DNA of 35,203 nt, taken from NCBI GenBank assembly GCA_018401135.1, contig JAGYLL010000005.1, forward strand, positions 1 to 35,203, written 5' to 3'. The translations under genes and the position numbers were made by a program. Shown here in pieces: positions 22,931 through 31,765 of the stretch (within the stretch, counting starts at the first letter, position 1; each line of letters begins with the position of its first letter). The notes beneath the pieces were generated by a model. That model was not told the origin of the DNA, searched no databases, and worked only from the letters and a program-made list of their open reading frames with translations. This DNA comes from Candidatus Moraniibacteriota bacterium. Lineage in GTDB: Bacteria > Patescibacteriota > Minisyncoccia > Moranbacterales > GCA-2747515.

Positions 22931-24103
22931 TTATGCCCATCGACGAGCAAACATATGTTTTTCTTGAGATTTTTCTTTTTTTTGAAGAATATTTTTGTAT
23001 ACGGAGAGAGTCTTTTTGGAGATAGTGTCCCAGTGATATTCATCTTGAGCTCTTTTTTGTGAAAGTATTCCTTTCCACATAACATCATCTGGTTCGTCTA
23101 TAATTTTTTCAAGACTTTTTTCAAGGCTTATTTCATTTCCACTTTCAAAGGTAAATCCAGCGGTTCCAATAGCTTCTCTATTCTCAGGAATATCACTTAC
23201 TAAAGGAGCTATTCCGTATCCCATAGCTTCTAAGAGTGCTATAGAAAGACCCTCAAAAAGTGATGGCTGAACAAAAGTATAGGCATGAGAAAAAAGCTCT
23301 TGCAATTCTCTTCCCGAACGTTCTCCTGCTAAAATTACAGAACCTTCTTTACCCTTTAATTGAGAAAGCTCCTTTACATAATCATCTGTATGAGAAGATC
23401 CCCCAACAATAACCAATTTCCAATCTTGCAAATCTTCTCGTCTTTTTTGTATCTTCAAAAATGCTTTTATGAGAAAATGTATTCCCTTATGACGAACAAT
23501 TCTGCTTACCGTCAGAATATATTTTTTTGGCTTCAATCCCAAATCATTAAGGACTTCTTGTGAAGCAAGGGGTTGGACGGAACATCCATTTGGTATATAT
23601 ATCGCTGATCGTTTATGATTTTTCCGTACATAATCACGAAGAGATTGGCTTATCGTGATAGTAAGATGGGGAAAGGTACATGTAACCCATTCACCAATAT
23701 GAAAATATAATTTAGCAAACCATCCCCATTTTTCATGAAAATAATCAAGTGAGTGAAAGGTTGCTATAACTTTTGTCCTTGGTTTAAAAAAACGTATTAT
23801 CCACAAAAGAGAAGATGGTCCTATACCGTGATAATGAACAATATCGTATGAGTGAAACACAATATGTATTGTTGCTAGAAAAGTTGATGTTATAGCATCA
23901 AGATTTTTACTAGTAATACTAGGAAATCCCAAAACCCGAACACCTTTAAAAAAACTCTCTCGGGGAAGTCCATAGCTTTTTCGTCCATACACCGTCACTT
24001 TATGCCCCAAAGAAGCAAAACGAATCGCAAGTTCTTCAACATGCCTTTCGACTCCACCTGAACGTGTAGGAATACCTTTTGATCCGATAATCGCTATTTT
24101 CAT
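22931..24103 (-). CDS. GT4-family glycosyltransferase
   Basis: 390 residues, GT-B fold retaining transferase using a nucleotide sugar, probably in surface polysaccharide or glycolipid synthesis at the inner face of the membrane. N-terminal acceptor domain: GSKGIPTRSGGVERHVEELA (the glycine-rich opening of this subgroup), DIVHYHGIGPSSL and ATFHSLDYFHEKWGW. C-terminal donor domain: ILTVSRIVRHKGIHFLIKAF, and FEGLSIALLEAMGYG, which holds the EX7E pair of family GT4. No membrane segment. Specificity cannot be read from sequence. Monocistronic as seen: its 5' side is a 313-base gene-free stretch and its 3' side the shared terminator. Confidence 0.9.
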   Translation of the reverse strand: MKIAIIGSKGIPTRSGGVERHVEELAIRFASLGHKVTVYGRKSYGLPRESFFKGVRVLGFPSITSKNLDAITSTFLATIHIVFHSYDIVHYHGIGPSSLLWIIRFFKPRTKVIATFHSLDYFHEKWGWFAKLYFHIGEWVTCTFPHLTITISQSLRDYVRKNHKRSAIYIPNGCSVQPLASQEVLNDLGLKPKKYILTVSRIVRHKGIHFLIKAFLKIQKRREDLQDWKLVIVGGSSHTDDYVKELSQLKGKEGSVILAGERSGRELQELFSHAYTFVQPSLFEGLSIALLEAMGYGIAPLVSDIPENREAIGTAGFTFESGNEISLEKSLEKIIDEPDDVMWKGILSQKRAQDEYHWDTISKKTLSVYKNILQKKEKSQEKHMFARRWA

Positions 24104-24416
24104 ACATTTTTCAATATTAATCTAAAACAATAGCATTTTTAATAGAATTTGTCAATAGCTGTACAGTTAACAATAAGAGGTAACATTTGCTACTCTAAGG
24201 GGTAATGCTACTGGCTATGAAAAAGGGTGTGTCAATTTTAGTAAGACATTCTCAAGAAAAGAATCAATCTTGACGATCACTGACAAACAACTAAGTCATT
24301 AGTCTAAAGATTTTGACGTGTTTATATATAAGAATGTCTCTGTTTAGAAAATATAACCTTTCCATATTGAAAAAGTATAAAATAATCTTCGAAAGAATTA
24401 TATCGCCTCTCTCCTA
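24104..24416. other. Gene-free stretch with a possible IS-end remnant
   Basis: 313 bases between the GT4 start and the recJ stop. No convincing coding sequence. It must hold the GT4 promoter: TAATAT lies 10 bases before the ATG on the minus strand. Around 24177-24216 two short units share GGTAA...TGCTACT and resemble the right end of the insertion sequence at 29611-29635 (AGGTAAC..TTGCT.C). This could be a degraded end left by an earlier insertion; the match is short and uncertain. Confidence 0.35.
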
Positions 24417-26144
24417 TTATGAAAAATTCTCTTCTTTGGATCGTATATCTTCTATCATAATTTGGAGAGATGTCCTTCCATTCCATTCATTTTCTTGGAA
24501 CTTTCCGATAATATGAACCGTATCTTTGGGAGCTAGGTGACGAAATTTTTCTCCAAGAGAAAACCCTATAGCATCAATAATAAGCATATCATTTCCTTCT
24601 CCTATGCGGAGTTTGATCTTAAGATGTTTATTATCACTTCCGAGAAATCGCACATCTGTAATTACAGTATTTCTCACAAGAAAAAGTGGCTCTGGATTTC
24701 CCTCTCCAAAGGGTTCAAATCTCCGTAGACTTCGAAGAAAATCTTTGTGAAGATGCTGAGTGAGAAGCTCTGCATCGATAAGGCGAGTTATGTCTTTCTT
24801 TTCATGGAGGAGTTCTTGGGAAACCAAGTCTTCGAAACGCTTTTGAAGTAAAGGGAAGTTTTTGTGAGAAACGGTGAGACCAGCGGCCTGAGCATGTCCA
24901 CCATATTTTTCCAAAAGATCTTCGCATTGTTTGAGAATCTCTACCAAGTGAATACCTCGAGCACTTCGCAAAGATCCCTGCGAAAATTCTTTCCCTCGCG
25001 TAAGAATCATCGTCGGTTTGTGAAATTCTTCTGCTATTTTTCCTGCTATAAGACCCACTATACCTAAAGGATACCCCTCGTCTGAAAAAACAATGGTATT
25101 TTTTTGCAAACATTCCTTCTTTACTCTCGTTTGTATTTGTTTGGCAATTTTAGCACTAAGTTTTCGTCTATCGTTATTGTGAGCTTCCAATTCTTTGGCA
25201 AAGACAGATGCTTGATCATCGTTTTTTTCTACCAAGAGATTGTGAGCAAGTCGAGCATGAGCCATACGACCAGCCGCGTTGATACGAGGTGCTATTTGAA
25301 ACGCTATCATCATAGCATCAGGATGACGAGAATCATCGATAGGAATTCTTCCTATCTCATAAAGTTTTTGAAGCCCTATTCGACGAGTTTTTGCCAAAAC
25401 AACACAACCATAGCGAACAAAAACGCGATTCTCATCTACAATAGGCATACAATCAGCAACAGTCCCTATAGCTACTGCATCCAAAAGCCATTTAAGTTGA
25501 TCCGTTTTTTGAGGAGCAAGTTTTTGATAAAGTCCCTGTGAAACTTTGAAAGCTGTTCCGGCTCCGCAAAGATCAGCAAAGGGATATCCGCTCTGAGGAA
25601 CTTTTGGATTTATAATAGCAAGAGCATCGGGCATTATTTCAGGAACGTGATGATGATCGATAACAATACATTCCAGACCCCTCTCTTTTGCAAAAGCTAT
25701 CTCTGCAATATTCGTAATCCCACAATCAACCGTAAAAAACAAACGTGCTCCTGCATTTTTAAATACCTCTATCCCTTCTTTACTCAAACCATGTCCTTCT
25801 TTATGTTTATCGGGAATATGAACAACAACTTCAAGTCCTAGTCCCTCAAGGGCTTCTCTGAGAACGACTGATCCCGTCACACCATCAGCATCATAATCAC
25901 CAAAAACACCAACGGTTTCTTTATCAAGAAGTGCCTTTCGTATGCGTTCTATGATACGAGGAAGATCGGTAAAAAGAAAAGGATTGTGAAGATGTTTCTC
26001 ATAATCAGGTGCAAAAAAATCTTCAACTTTTTGAGAAGAATCTATACCTCGACTCAAAAGGAGATGAGCAATAAGAGATTCTGTACCAAGATCTTTGGCA
26101 AAAGTATCTGAGCGTTTATCAAATGGTTGTATATTCCAGAGCAT
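24417..26144 (-). CDS. recJ: Single-stranded-DNA-specific exonuclease RecJ
   Basis: 5'-3' single-strand exonuclease for recombination and repair. From the ATG at 26142-26144 (MLWNIQPF) it has 575 residues; a second ATG six codons upstream (26162) is possible. DHH-domain motifs are intact: GDYDADGVTGSVV (Asp ligands of the metal pair), TVDCGI, IDHHHVPE, and INPKVPQSGYPFADLCGAGTA. The DHHA1 part contains RINAAGRMAHARLA and EKYGGHAQAAGLTV. A C-terminal OB-like domain follows. A TATACT hexamer lies 8 bases before the chosen start, which favours that start and a leaderless mRNA. A terminator hairpin from the upstream gene ends 31 bases before the start. Confidence 0.96.
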   Translation of the reverse strand: MLWNIQPFDKRSDTFAKDLGTESLIAHLLLSRGIDSSQKVEDFFAPDYEKHLHNPFLFTDLPRIIERIRKALLDKETVGVFGDYDADGVTGSVVLREALEGLGLEVVVHIPDKHKEGHGLSKEGIEVFKNAGARLFFTVDCGITNIAEIAFAKERGLECIVIDHHHVPEIMPDALAIINPKVPQSGYPFADLCGAGTAFKVSQGLYQKLAPQKTDQLKWLLDAVAIGTVADCMPIVDENRVFVRYGCVVLAKTRRIGLQKLYEIGRIPIDDSRHPDAMMIAFQIAPRINAAGRMAHARLAHNLLVEKNDDQASVFAKELEAHNNDRRKLSAKIAKQIQTRVKKECLQKNTIVFSDEGYPLGIVGLIAGKIAEEFHKPTMILTRGKEFSQGSLRSARGIHLVEILKQCEDLLEKYGGHAQAAGLTVSHKNFPLLQKRFEDLVSQELLHEKKDITRLIDAELLTQHLHKDFLRSLRRFEPFGEGNPEPLFLVRNTVITDVRFLGSDNKHLKIKLRIGEGNDMLIIDAIGFSLGEKFRHLAPKDTVHIIGKFQENEWNGRTSLQIMIEDIRSKEENFS

Positions 26145-26174
26145 AGGCAAAAAGTATATCATGAAAACGACAAA

Positions 26175-26207
26175 ATAAAAACCCTTGATATTATCAAGAG
26201 TTTTTAT
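26175..26207 (-). terminator. Intrinsic terminator downstream of the KH-domain gene
   Basis: 15-base arms (26175-26189 and 26193-26207) pair with one mismatch, and the minus-strand arm ends in a T-rich run. It lies 22 bases after the stop of the KH-domain gene and directly before recJ, so recJ should be transcribed separately from the start-proximal TATACT. Confidence 0.75.
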
Positions 26208-26228
26208 CTTTTCTTTATCAAGAGAAAA

Positions 26229-26639
26229 TTATAAGGTAATGTCATTTACAACATCGTCTACACTTCGTTTCACTTCTTCTTGTTGAGGTTCTTTTTTTGC
26301 ATACTCCTCTTTCTTTACTCCTTCTTTACTCACCTCTTCTTTTACTTCTTCTTTTCTATCTTCTCTCTTTATATGCGTAGAACCTTCTGGTTCATTAATC
26401 CTAAGATTTACACGAGCATTGTGACGAGCTCCTATAACACGAAGTAGAGTTCGAATTGCTTTTGCCGTAGCTCCATCTCGTCCAATAATCATACCCATAT
26501 CCTGTGGATTGACATCGAGAGTTATAAGCACACCTCTCTCATCAATTCGTCGCTCTACTTTTATGTCCTCCGGATGATCAACCAAAAGTTTTGCAGAAAA
26601 CTCCACAAACTCTTGATCTGTATATTTTTCTTCAGTCAT
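26229..26639 (-). CDS. khpA: KH-domain RNA-binding protein KhpA-like, with charged tail
   Basis: 136 residues. The first 80 or so form a KhpA/UPF0109 single KH domain: FAKLL-like FSAKLLVDHPEDIKVE, then GMIIGRDGATAKAIRTLLRV with the GxxG-type loop that grips RNA, and NARVNLRINEPEG. Characterised KhpA proteins pair with KhpB/Jag to bind many small and messenger RNAs and affect cell division. The usual family member ends near residue 80; here a tail of about 55 residues, almost entirely Lys and Glu (KREDRKEEVKEEVSKEG), is added, probably disordered. Not adjacent to rpsP, its frequent neighbour. It is followed by its own terminator. The 150-base gap on its 5' side shows no gene. Confidence 0.88.
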   Translation of the reverse strand: MTEEKYTDQEFVEFSAKLLVDHPEDIKVERRIDERGVLITLDVNPQDMGMIIGRDGATAKAIRTLLRVIGARHNARVNLRINEPEGSTHIKREDRKEEVKEEVSKEGVKKEEYAKKEPQQEEVKRSVDDVVNDITL

Positions 26640-26789
26640 GTCGGTATTGTTATTAACATATTATTTTTTTTCGTTTTTGCGCTCTTTTTTTGACGGTTCG
26701 ACCTCCGTATTTTGGAACGTATCTCTATTGTATAAAATCGTTGCCTATGATGTCAAACGCACATCTGAAAAAACAAGAATATTTTCTTT

Positions 26790-28511
26790 CTAATCAATAA
26801 TTTTTCTTAATTCTTCTTGGATATATTCTACCGAAAAAGGACTTCCGTCATAACTTCGTATACTGTATTCAGGCTTTCTATTACACTCTTTGTGTAAAAG
26901 TGAGGCAAATTGTCCTGTCATATTATTTTCTACAACGATAATTTTTTGTGCTTTTTGTATACGATGTTTCACATCTTGCCCCAAGGGAAACACTTGGGAT
27001 ACATGCATATATCCGAGACAAGAATTTGAAAGAATTTCCATAACTTCTTCTAGTACACCATAGGTTGATCCCCAACCTACAATGAGAAAAGAAGGGTTTT
27101 CATTCCCTTGATATTTCGACGGAAGGACTTCTTCGGCAAGAAGTTCAAGTCTATACATTCTCTTTTCCATCATCTTTACCCTTGTCTGAGCATCTTCGAT
27201 GATACGACCATCCTCGTTATGCTCATCACTATCTATATGAACAAATCCTTCTCCAAAACCAGGTAAACCACGAGGAGAAATTCCATCATCAGTAAAAGCA
27301 TAGCGTTTATATTTTTCATCTGTTTCTATGAAATATTTTTGTGGTTTTTGAGAAAAATCTACTACACTTTTTTTAACTTCACATAAAGACTCCAAGAGGA
27401 ATTGATCGGTCATAATAATAACAGGAACTTGGTATTTATCTGCTATATCAAAAGCTTTTCTCGCATATGTAAAGCATTCTTCTGGTGTTCCTGGTGCAAA
27501 AATTGCTCGAGGAAATTCTCCGTGTCCAATATGGAGAGCAAAGGCAAGATCACCTTGTTCTGTTCTTGTGGGAAGTCCTGTTGATGGGCCGGGTCTTTGT
27601 GCAAGATGAACAACAACAGGATTTTCTGTCATACCAGAAAGAGACATACTTTCTGCCATAAGAGCAAATCCACCACCTGATGTCGTGACGAGAGCTCGCG
27701 CACCAGCGTACCATGCACCAAGTGCCATAGTAATTGCGGTAATTTCATCCTCTACCTGTTCCACGATAAGAGGAATCTCTTGCGAATATTCGGCCAAAGC
27801 ATTGAGAACGCCCGTAGACGGAGACATAGGGTAAGAAGAAATAAAATTACAACCTCCTGCCAAAGATCCAAGTGCTAGAGCACGAGAACCATCCAAGAGT
27901 AATGTGTGGGGGGATGTTTGTTTTTTTATTTTTAGAGAAATACCCATATCTTTCAAAATCGCTTTCCCTAAATCCCTTCCTTTTTTGGCAGTTTCGATAT
28001 TTTTGGTAACCATCTCTTCTCCCTTCTGAGAAAAAGTTTTTCTGAGATACTCCAAAAATGCTTCTTCTTTTATTTCAAATATTTTTAGAATAATTCCTGC
28101 TACTAAAGTATTGAGAAACATTTTTCCTCCAACTGTATCTACCGTCTCAAGAAGAGGAAGAAAGGAAAATGTTCCTTGTATTTCCTTGCAATCGGCAACA
28201 AAAGCCTTGTCAGTAATAATAATCGTATCTTCATCAAATCGATCACTCAATCGCATACATGATTCTTTGTCCAAAGGAAAGGCAATATCGATTTTTCGGA
28301 CAAAAGCTTGTTTCTTCTTTGAGCCCAATCGAATTTCTATAGAGTTACTTCCTCCACGAACACGCGACATCAATTCTTCTGTAGCAAAGACGTGATACCC
28401 TTCTTTTTTAAAAATCTGAAGAAGAACTCTTTCTATAGTTTGCAATCCCTGTCCAGCACTTCCACCCAATACCAAAGAGATGTCTTCTTCGTACACTCGT
28501 TTTTTATTCAT
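26790..28511 (-). CDS. 2-oxoacid:acceptor oxidoreductase, fused gamma-alpha subunit (KorA-like)
   Basis: 573 residues. Residues about 8-185 form the gamma domain (VLGGSAGQGLQTIERVL, EELMSRVRGGSNSIEIR). Residues about 200-570 form the alpha chain with the pyrimidine-binding TPP domain: SLAGGCNFISSYPMSPSTG, EQVEDEITAITMALGAWYAG, ALVTTSGGGFALMAESMSL, RPGPSTGLPTRTEQGDL, then a C-terminal ENNMTGQFASLLHKEC. In characterised enzymes this subunit works with a beta subunit carrying TPP and an Fe-S cluster to oxidise 2-oxoacids to acyl-CoA with ferredoxin. No beta subunit is present in the window: the next gene downstream is khpA and upstream is a dead IS. The 2-oxoacid specificity (glutarate, pyruvate or other) is not decidable. 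Confidence 0.9.
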   Translation of the reverse strand: MNKKRVYEEDISLVLGGSAGQGLQTIERVLLQIFKKEGYHVFATEELMSRVRGGSNSIEIRLGSKKKQAFVRKIDIAFPLDKESCMRLSDRFDEDTIIITDKAFVADCKEIQGTFSFLPLLETVDTVGGKMFLNTLVAGIILKIFEIKEEAFLEYLRKTFSQKGEEMVTKNIETAKKGRDLGKAILKDMGISLKIKKQTSPHTLLLDGSRALALGSLAGGCNFISSYPMSPSTGVLNALAEYSQEIPLIVEQVEDEITAITMALGAWYAGARALVTTSGGGFALMAESMSLSGMTENPVVVHLAQRPGPSTGLPTRTEQGDLAFALHIGHGEFPRAIFAPGTPEECFTYARKAFDIADKYQVPVIIMTDQFLLESLCEVKKSVVDFSQKPQKYFIETDEKYKRYAFTDDGISPRGLPGFGEGFVHIDSDEHNEDGRIIEDAQTRVKMMEKRMYRLELLAEEVLPSKYQGNENPSFLIVGWGSTYGVLEEVMEILSNSCLGYMHVSQVFPLGQDVKHRIQKAQKIIVVENNMTGQFASLLHKECNRKPEYSIRSYDGSPFSVEYIQEELRKIID

Positions 28512-28555
28512 AAAACTTTATATCATTTTTTCCAAATAGCTCATAAATATATAAT

Positions 28556-29553
28556 TTAGTATATCACGAAGCTTCTTTGTATACAAAAAATGTACTGTTG
28601 CATAGTCAAGGTTACATTTTGAGGACTTTCATAATTAATGTTACTTAACGAATAAAACAGTGTTGATGCAATCTTTTGTTTTGGTGTCATCCTGTCCATA
28701 CCATATCCTCCATGACGTCTGTTTGTGTTGTAATGATAAAGCCATCCTTGGTATTTGTATTCTATTTCTTCCAGCAAATCATGAAATGATACATATTTAT
28801 AGAAGAACTCTTTCTTCATCGTTTTGTGATATCTCTCTTCATAGTGGTTATAATGATTGTGGTAAAAAATCATTCCACCATACTACTTCTATACCAATGG
28901 AGTTACAGAATGTTTTGAATTCTTCAGATCTGTTGTCTACACGAATACGTTCTATAGTGAAAGGAACTCTTGAATGATGTGCTGTACAAATTAATAGCAT
29001 TTCTCGCATTTTCTTTATAAAGCTTGGCAATGACATATCTGGAAACAATCATCAAGGCATCAAAACTCATCATTTTCTTTGTCTTCCGGAATGAATAACT
29101 TCCATCCATTTGAAGCTCATTCCAGTTTATCAAGGCAATAGAGTTTGGGTTCTTTCTGTATCCATCTCTGTATTCATGCGTGTAGCGAATCTTTTCTCTT
29201 TTCAGAATTCTGTATACGGTTGATTGGTCTCTCTTTATGCCATATTCATCCAATTGCTCTGTTATACCGCAATGGTCCTTTGTTTCTCTGGGAAAGAGCA
29301 ATGTGGATAATAATGTCTTGAATATATATTATTGGTGTTTTATTGTGAATTGGTCTATAGCTTTTGGTCCTGGTTTTTGTGGGATAAGAGCATTTCTTCC
29401 TTCTTTCTTGTATCTTGATGTTATTCTAGAAACGGCGTTTGGATGCATATGCAACATATTTGCGATTTGAGTTCTGTTTATAGACTTTTGGATATATTTT
29501 TTCAAGATGCTTTCTTTCATATGTAAGGCTTCCTCGAGGGTGGATCGTTTCAT
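28556..29553 (-). pseudogene. IS481-like DDE transposase, inactivated
   Basis: One transposase broken into pieces. 29329-29553 codes for an N-terminal helix-turn-helix (NRTQIANMLHMHPNAVSRI). A TAA at 29329-29331 interrupts it, and the same frame resumes (28924-29301) with a second helix-turn-helix (KRDQSTVYRILKREKIRYTH) and the first catalytic Asp (NELQMDGSYSFRK). A frameshift near 28985-28992 moves to the frame with the second Asp (ERIRVDNRSEEF). A further shift near 28883-28890 moves to the last part with the Glu (YHKTMKKEFF) and YNTNRRHGGYGMDRMTP, the usual rve-core ending. All three catalytic residues are still present but not in one frame. The last frame runs past the proposed left end of the element. 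Confidence 0.85.
28838..28888. repeat. 51-bp direct repeat, copy A (inside transposase)
   Basis: Perfectly identical to 29549-29599. This copy lies within transposase coding sequence, between the second catalytic Asp and the Glu, at the second frameshift. The unit contains internal inverted segments (AATGATT with AATCATT). Confidence 0.95.
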
Positions 29554-29599
29554 AGTGGTTATAATGATTGTGGTAAAAAATCATTCCACCATACTACTT
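29549..29599. repeat. 51-bp direct repeat, copy B (at transposase start)
   Basis: Perfectly identical to 28838-28888. It overlaps the ATG of the first transposase piece (29551-29553) and fills the space up to the proposed right end of the insertion sequence. An internal coding segment appears to have been copied to the 5' border. Confidence 0.95.
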
Positions 29600-29658
29600 T
29601 AGATCTAAATCCGAAAGGTAACCCTAATTGCTGCAATTGTAACAAAAACACCAATTTT

Positions 29659-31458
29659 TTACTTTTTCAGAATAGACAAAAATGTCTCCGAAGGAATATG
29701 CACTCGCCCCATTGAAGCCATTTTCTTTTTCCCACGTTTTTGTTTTTCAAGTAATTTTCGTTTTCGCGTTATATCTCCTCCATACAGTTTTGCGATAACA
29801 TCTTTTCGGAAAGGACTTATCGTTTCTCGTGCAAGAATTTTCCCCCCTACAGCAGCTTGAAGAGATACAGTAAAGCTTTGTTTTGGTAAAGCTTCTTTTA
29901 ATTTTTCTACTAACCTCTTCCCTTCTGAATAAGCTCTTTCTTTTGGAACAATTCTTGAAAGTGCATTTATTAAATCACCGGCAACAAGAATATCAAGCTT
30001 CACAAGCTCACTTTGACGATATCCTATAGTTTCATAAAACATAGAGGCAAATCCGGAAGAGATACTTTTTAGATCATCATGAAAATTTACAATTATTTCT
30101 GAAAGGGGATTTTCAAATTGCAATACGACACGAGTTTCATCAAGATACTCTGTATTTATATAAGATCCTCGGGCTTTTGTTGCAATATCCATAACCGAAC
30201 CCACGTACTCTTGAGGAGTAACGATTTCTAGCTTCACATACGGTTCTTGCGTCATCTTTATCTCAGAAGGATCTGGATAATCAAGTGGTGAATAAAGAGA
30301 AATAAATTTATCAGCTCCTGTTTTCATTATTCTATAAACAACACTTGGTGTCGTAACCGTTGGATCAAAAGCATATTCTCTCAATAAGCGCTCCCGAATA
30401 ATTTCCAGATGAAGCATTCCCAAAAAACCACAACGAAAACCTCTTCCTAGCGCAAGATTACTTTCTGGCTCAAAACTAAAAGCAGCATCGTTTAATTTAA
30501 GTTTTCCCAATGATTCACGCATAGCATTATAATCTTCCCCATCATTTGGATAAAAACTTGCAAAAACCATCGGTTGAACCTCCCTATATCCTTCAAGCAT
30601 TTTTACTTTTCCAAAAGCTGAAACAAGTGTTATGGTATCTCCAACACGACATTGATCAATACTTTTTAATCCTGTGGCAATATATCCAATAGATCCCGTT
30701 TCAAGATTTCCTTGTGCAAAGAGTGTAGGTGTAAAAACCCCAACCTCACCCGCCTCTGTTTCATTTTTTGTCGCCATCATTATAATTTTTTCACCTGATC
30801 GTATAGTTCCATCTACGACACGAACATACGCTATCACACCCTTATAATCATCATACTGACTATCGAAAATCATAGCTCTAAATATTTCATGAGGATTTCC
30901 TTTTGGAAAAGGAATTTTTCGTATAATTTCTTGTAATATTTTTCCTACTCCTTCACCTGTTTTTCCTGAAGCACAAAGAATATCTTCTTCTTTACATCCC
31001 AAAAGGTGGATAATCTCTCTTTTTGTTTTTTCTACTTGTGCATTAGGAAGATCAATTTTATTTACCACAGGAATAATCTCAAGATTTTGTTCGAGAGCAA
31101 AATAGAGATTAGAAAGAGTTTGTGCCTGAACACCCTTTGTTGCATCTACAAGAAGTATGGCTCCCTCGACAGCAGAAAGTGATCGAGAAACTTCATATTG
31201 GAAATCAACATGTCCTGGTGTATCGATAAGATTGAGTACATACACCTCCCCTTCCATCTCATAGTGCATTTTTACAGGCTGAAGTTTTATGGTTATTCCT
31301 CGCTCACGCTCCAAATCCATTTGATCAAGAAGTTGTTCTTTCATTTTCCTATCCTCAACTGTGTGTGTATGTTCCAAAAGACGATCAGCTAAGGTGGACT
31401 TTCCGTGATCAATATGAGCTATGATGCAAAAATTTCTTATAAAAGACAATCGGTTCAT
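29659..31458 (-). CDS. lepA: Elongation factor 4 (LepA)
   Basis: Translational GTPase that binds the ribosome like EF-G and acts in translation and ribosome assembly. The 599 residues match the family length. G1 AHIDHGKSTLADRLL (residues 14-28), switch I RERGITI, G3 DTPGHVDFQYEV, G4 NKIDLP, G5-like CASGKTGEG. Then the EF-G-like domains and the LepA-specific C-terminal domain: ARETISPFRKDVIAKLYGGD, and KRKLLEKQKRGKKKMASMG. It ends 24 bases inside from the edge of the dead insertion sequence, and the reading frame is intact. The upstream 136 bases to the end of the restored murJ frame hold only the likely promoter (TATTAT near 31485). Confidence 0.98.
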   Translation of the reverse strand: MNRLSFIRNFCIIAHIDHGKSTLADRLLEHTHTVEDRKMKEQLLDQMDLERERGITIKLQPVKMHYEMEGEVYVLNLIDTPGHVDFQYEVSRSLSAVEGAILLVDATKGVQAQTLSNLYFALEQNLEIIPVVNKIDLPNAQVEKTKREIIHLLGCKEEDILCASGKTGEGVGKILQEIIRKIPFPKGNPHEIFRAMIFDSQYDDYKGVIAYVRVVDGTIRSGEKIIMMATKNETEAGEVGVFTPTLFAQGNLETGSIGYIATGLKSIDQCRVGDTITLVSAFGKVKMLEGYREVQPMVFASFYPNDGEDYNAMRESLGKLKLNDAAFSFEPESNLALGRGFRCGFLGMLHLEIIRERLLREYAFDPTVTTPSVVYRIMKTGADKFISLYSPLDYPDPSEIKMTQEPYVKLEIVTPQEYVGSVMDIATKARGSYINTEYLDETRVVLQFENPLSEIIVNFHDDLKSISSGFASMFYETIGYRQSELVKLDILVAGDLINALSRIVPKERAYSEGKRLVEKLKEALPKQSFTVSLQAAVGGKILARETISPFRKDVIAKLYGGDITRKRKLLEKQKRGKKKMASMGRVHIPSETFLSILKK

Positions 31459-31594
31459 ACCACTGTTCTTTTTTCTAAAAATAATATTTCCTTACGCAAA
31501 GGATTTTTTCTTCTTCAAACATACCAGTATAGAAAGAAATAGGCAAATAAAGAAATTTTTACCTCTTTCGAGCAAAATAAGATATACTCTATTT

Positions 31595-31765
31595 TTACAT
31601 ACCTTCTATATCTTGTTGTTGTGAAACAGCAAGTGTCCGTGGTCTTCCAAAAATACGAATATATACTTTGTTTCTAAAATCACAAAATTCTTCTATTTTC
31701 AATAAATGACTCATAACTATGTATATAAGTAGGCCAAAAAATCCGAAAACAAGTTGACCAAAAAA
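31595..31765 (-). other. Out-of-frame natural C-terminus of murJ
   Basis: If the six-A run at 31760-31765 (T on the coding strand) loses one base, the frame reads IEIFGQLVFGFFGLLIYIVM, then SHLLKIEEFCDFRNKVYI and ends IEGM, TAA at 31595-31597. This supplies the final membrane helix and the short basic tail expected of MurJ. The intact coding potential beyond the current stop points to a very recent mutation, slippage, or a sequencing or assembly error in a homopolymer. Confidence 0.7.

Larger units (their letters stand above)
28598..29635 (-). mobile_element. Degenerate insertion sequence, about 1.04 kb
   Basis: Bounded by imperfect inverted ends: left, reading inward, TTGCATAGTCAAGGTTACAT (28598-28617); right, reading inward on the minus strand, TTGCAGCAATTAGGGTTACC (29635-29616). 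Both share TTGCA, AGG and GTTAC with small length differences. The interior is the broken transposase. No clear target duplication was seen. It sits between the KorA-like gene and lepA. Confidence 0.6.

Noticed and set aside
31610-31632. parS-like half site (GTGAAACA)
   Set aside because: Only one half of the palindrome is present and it lies in the displaced murJ coding sequence.
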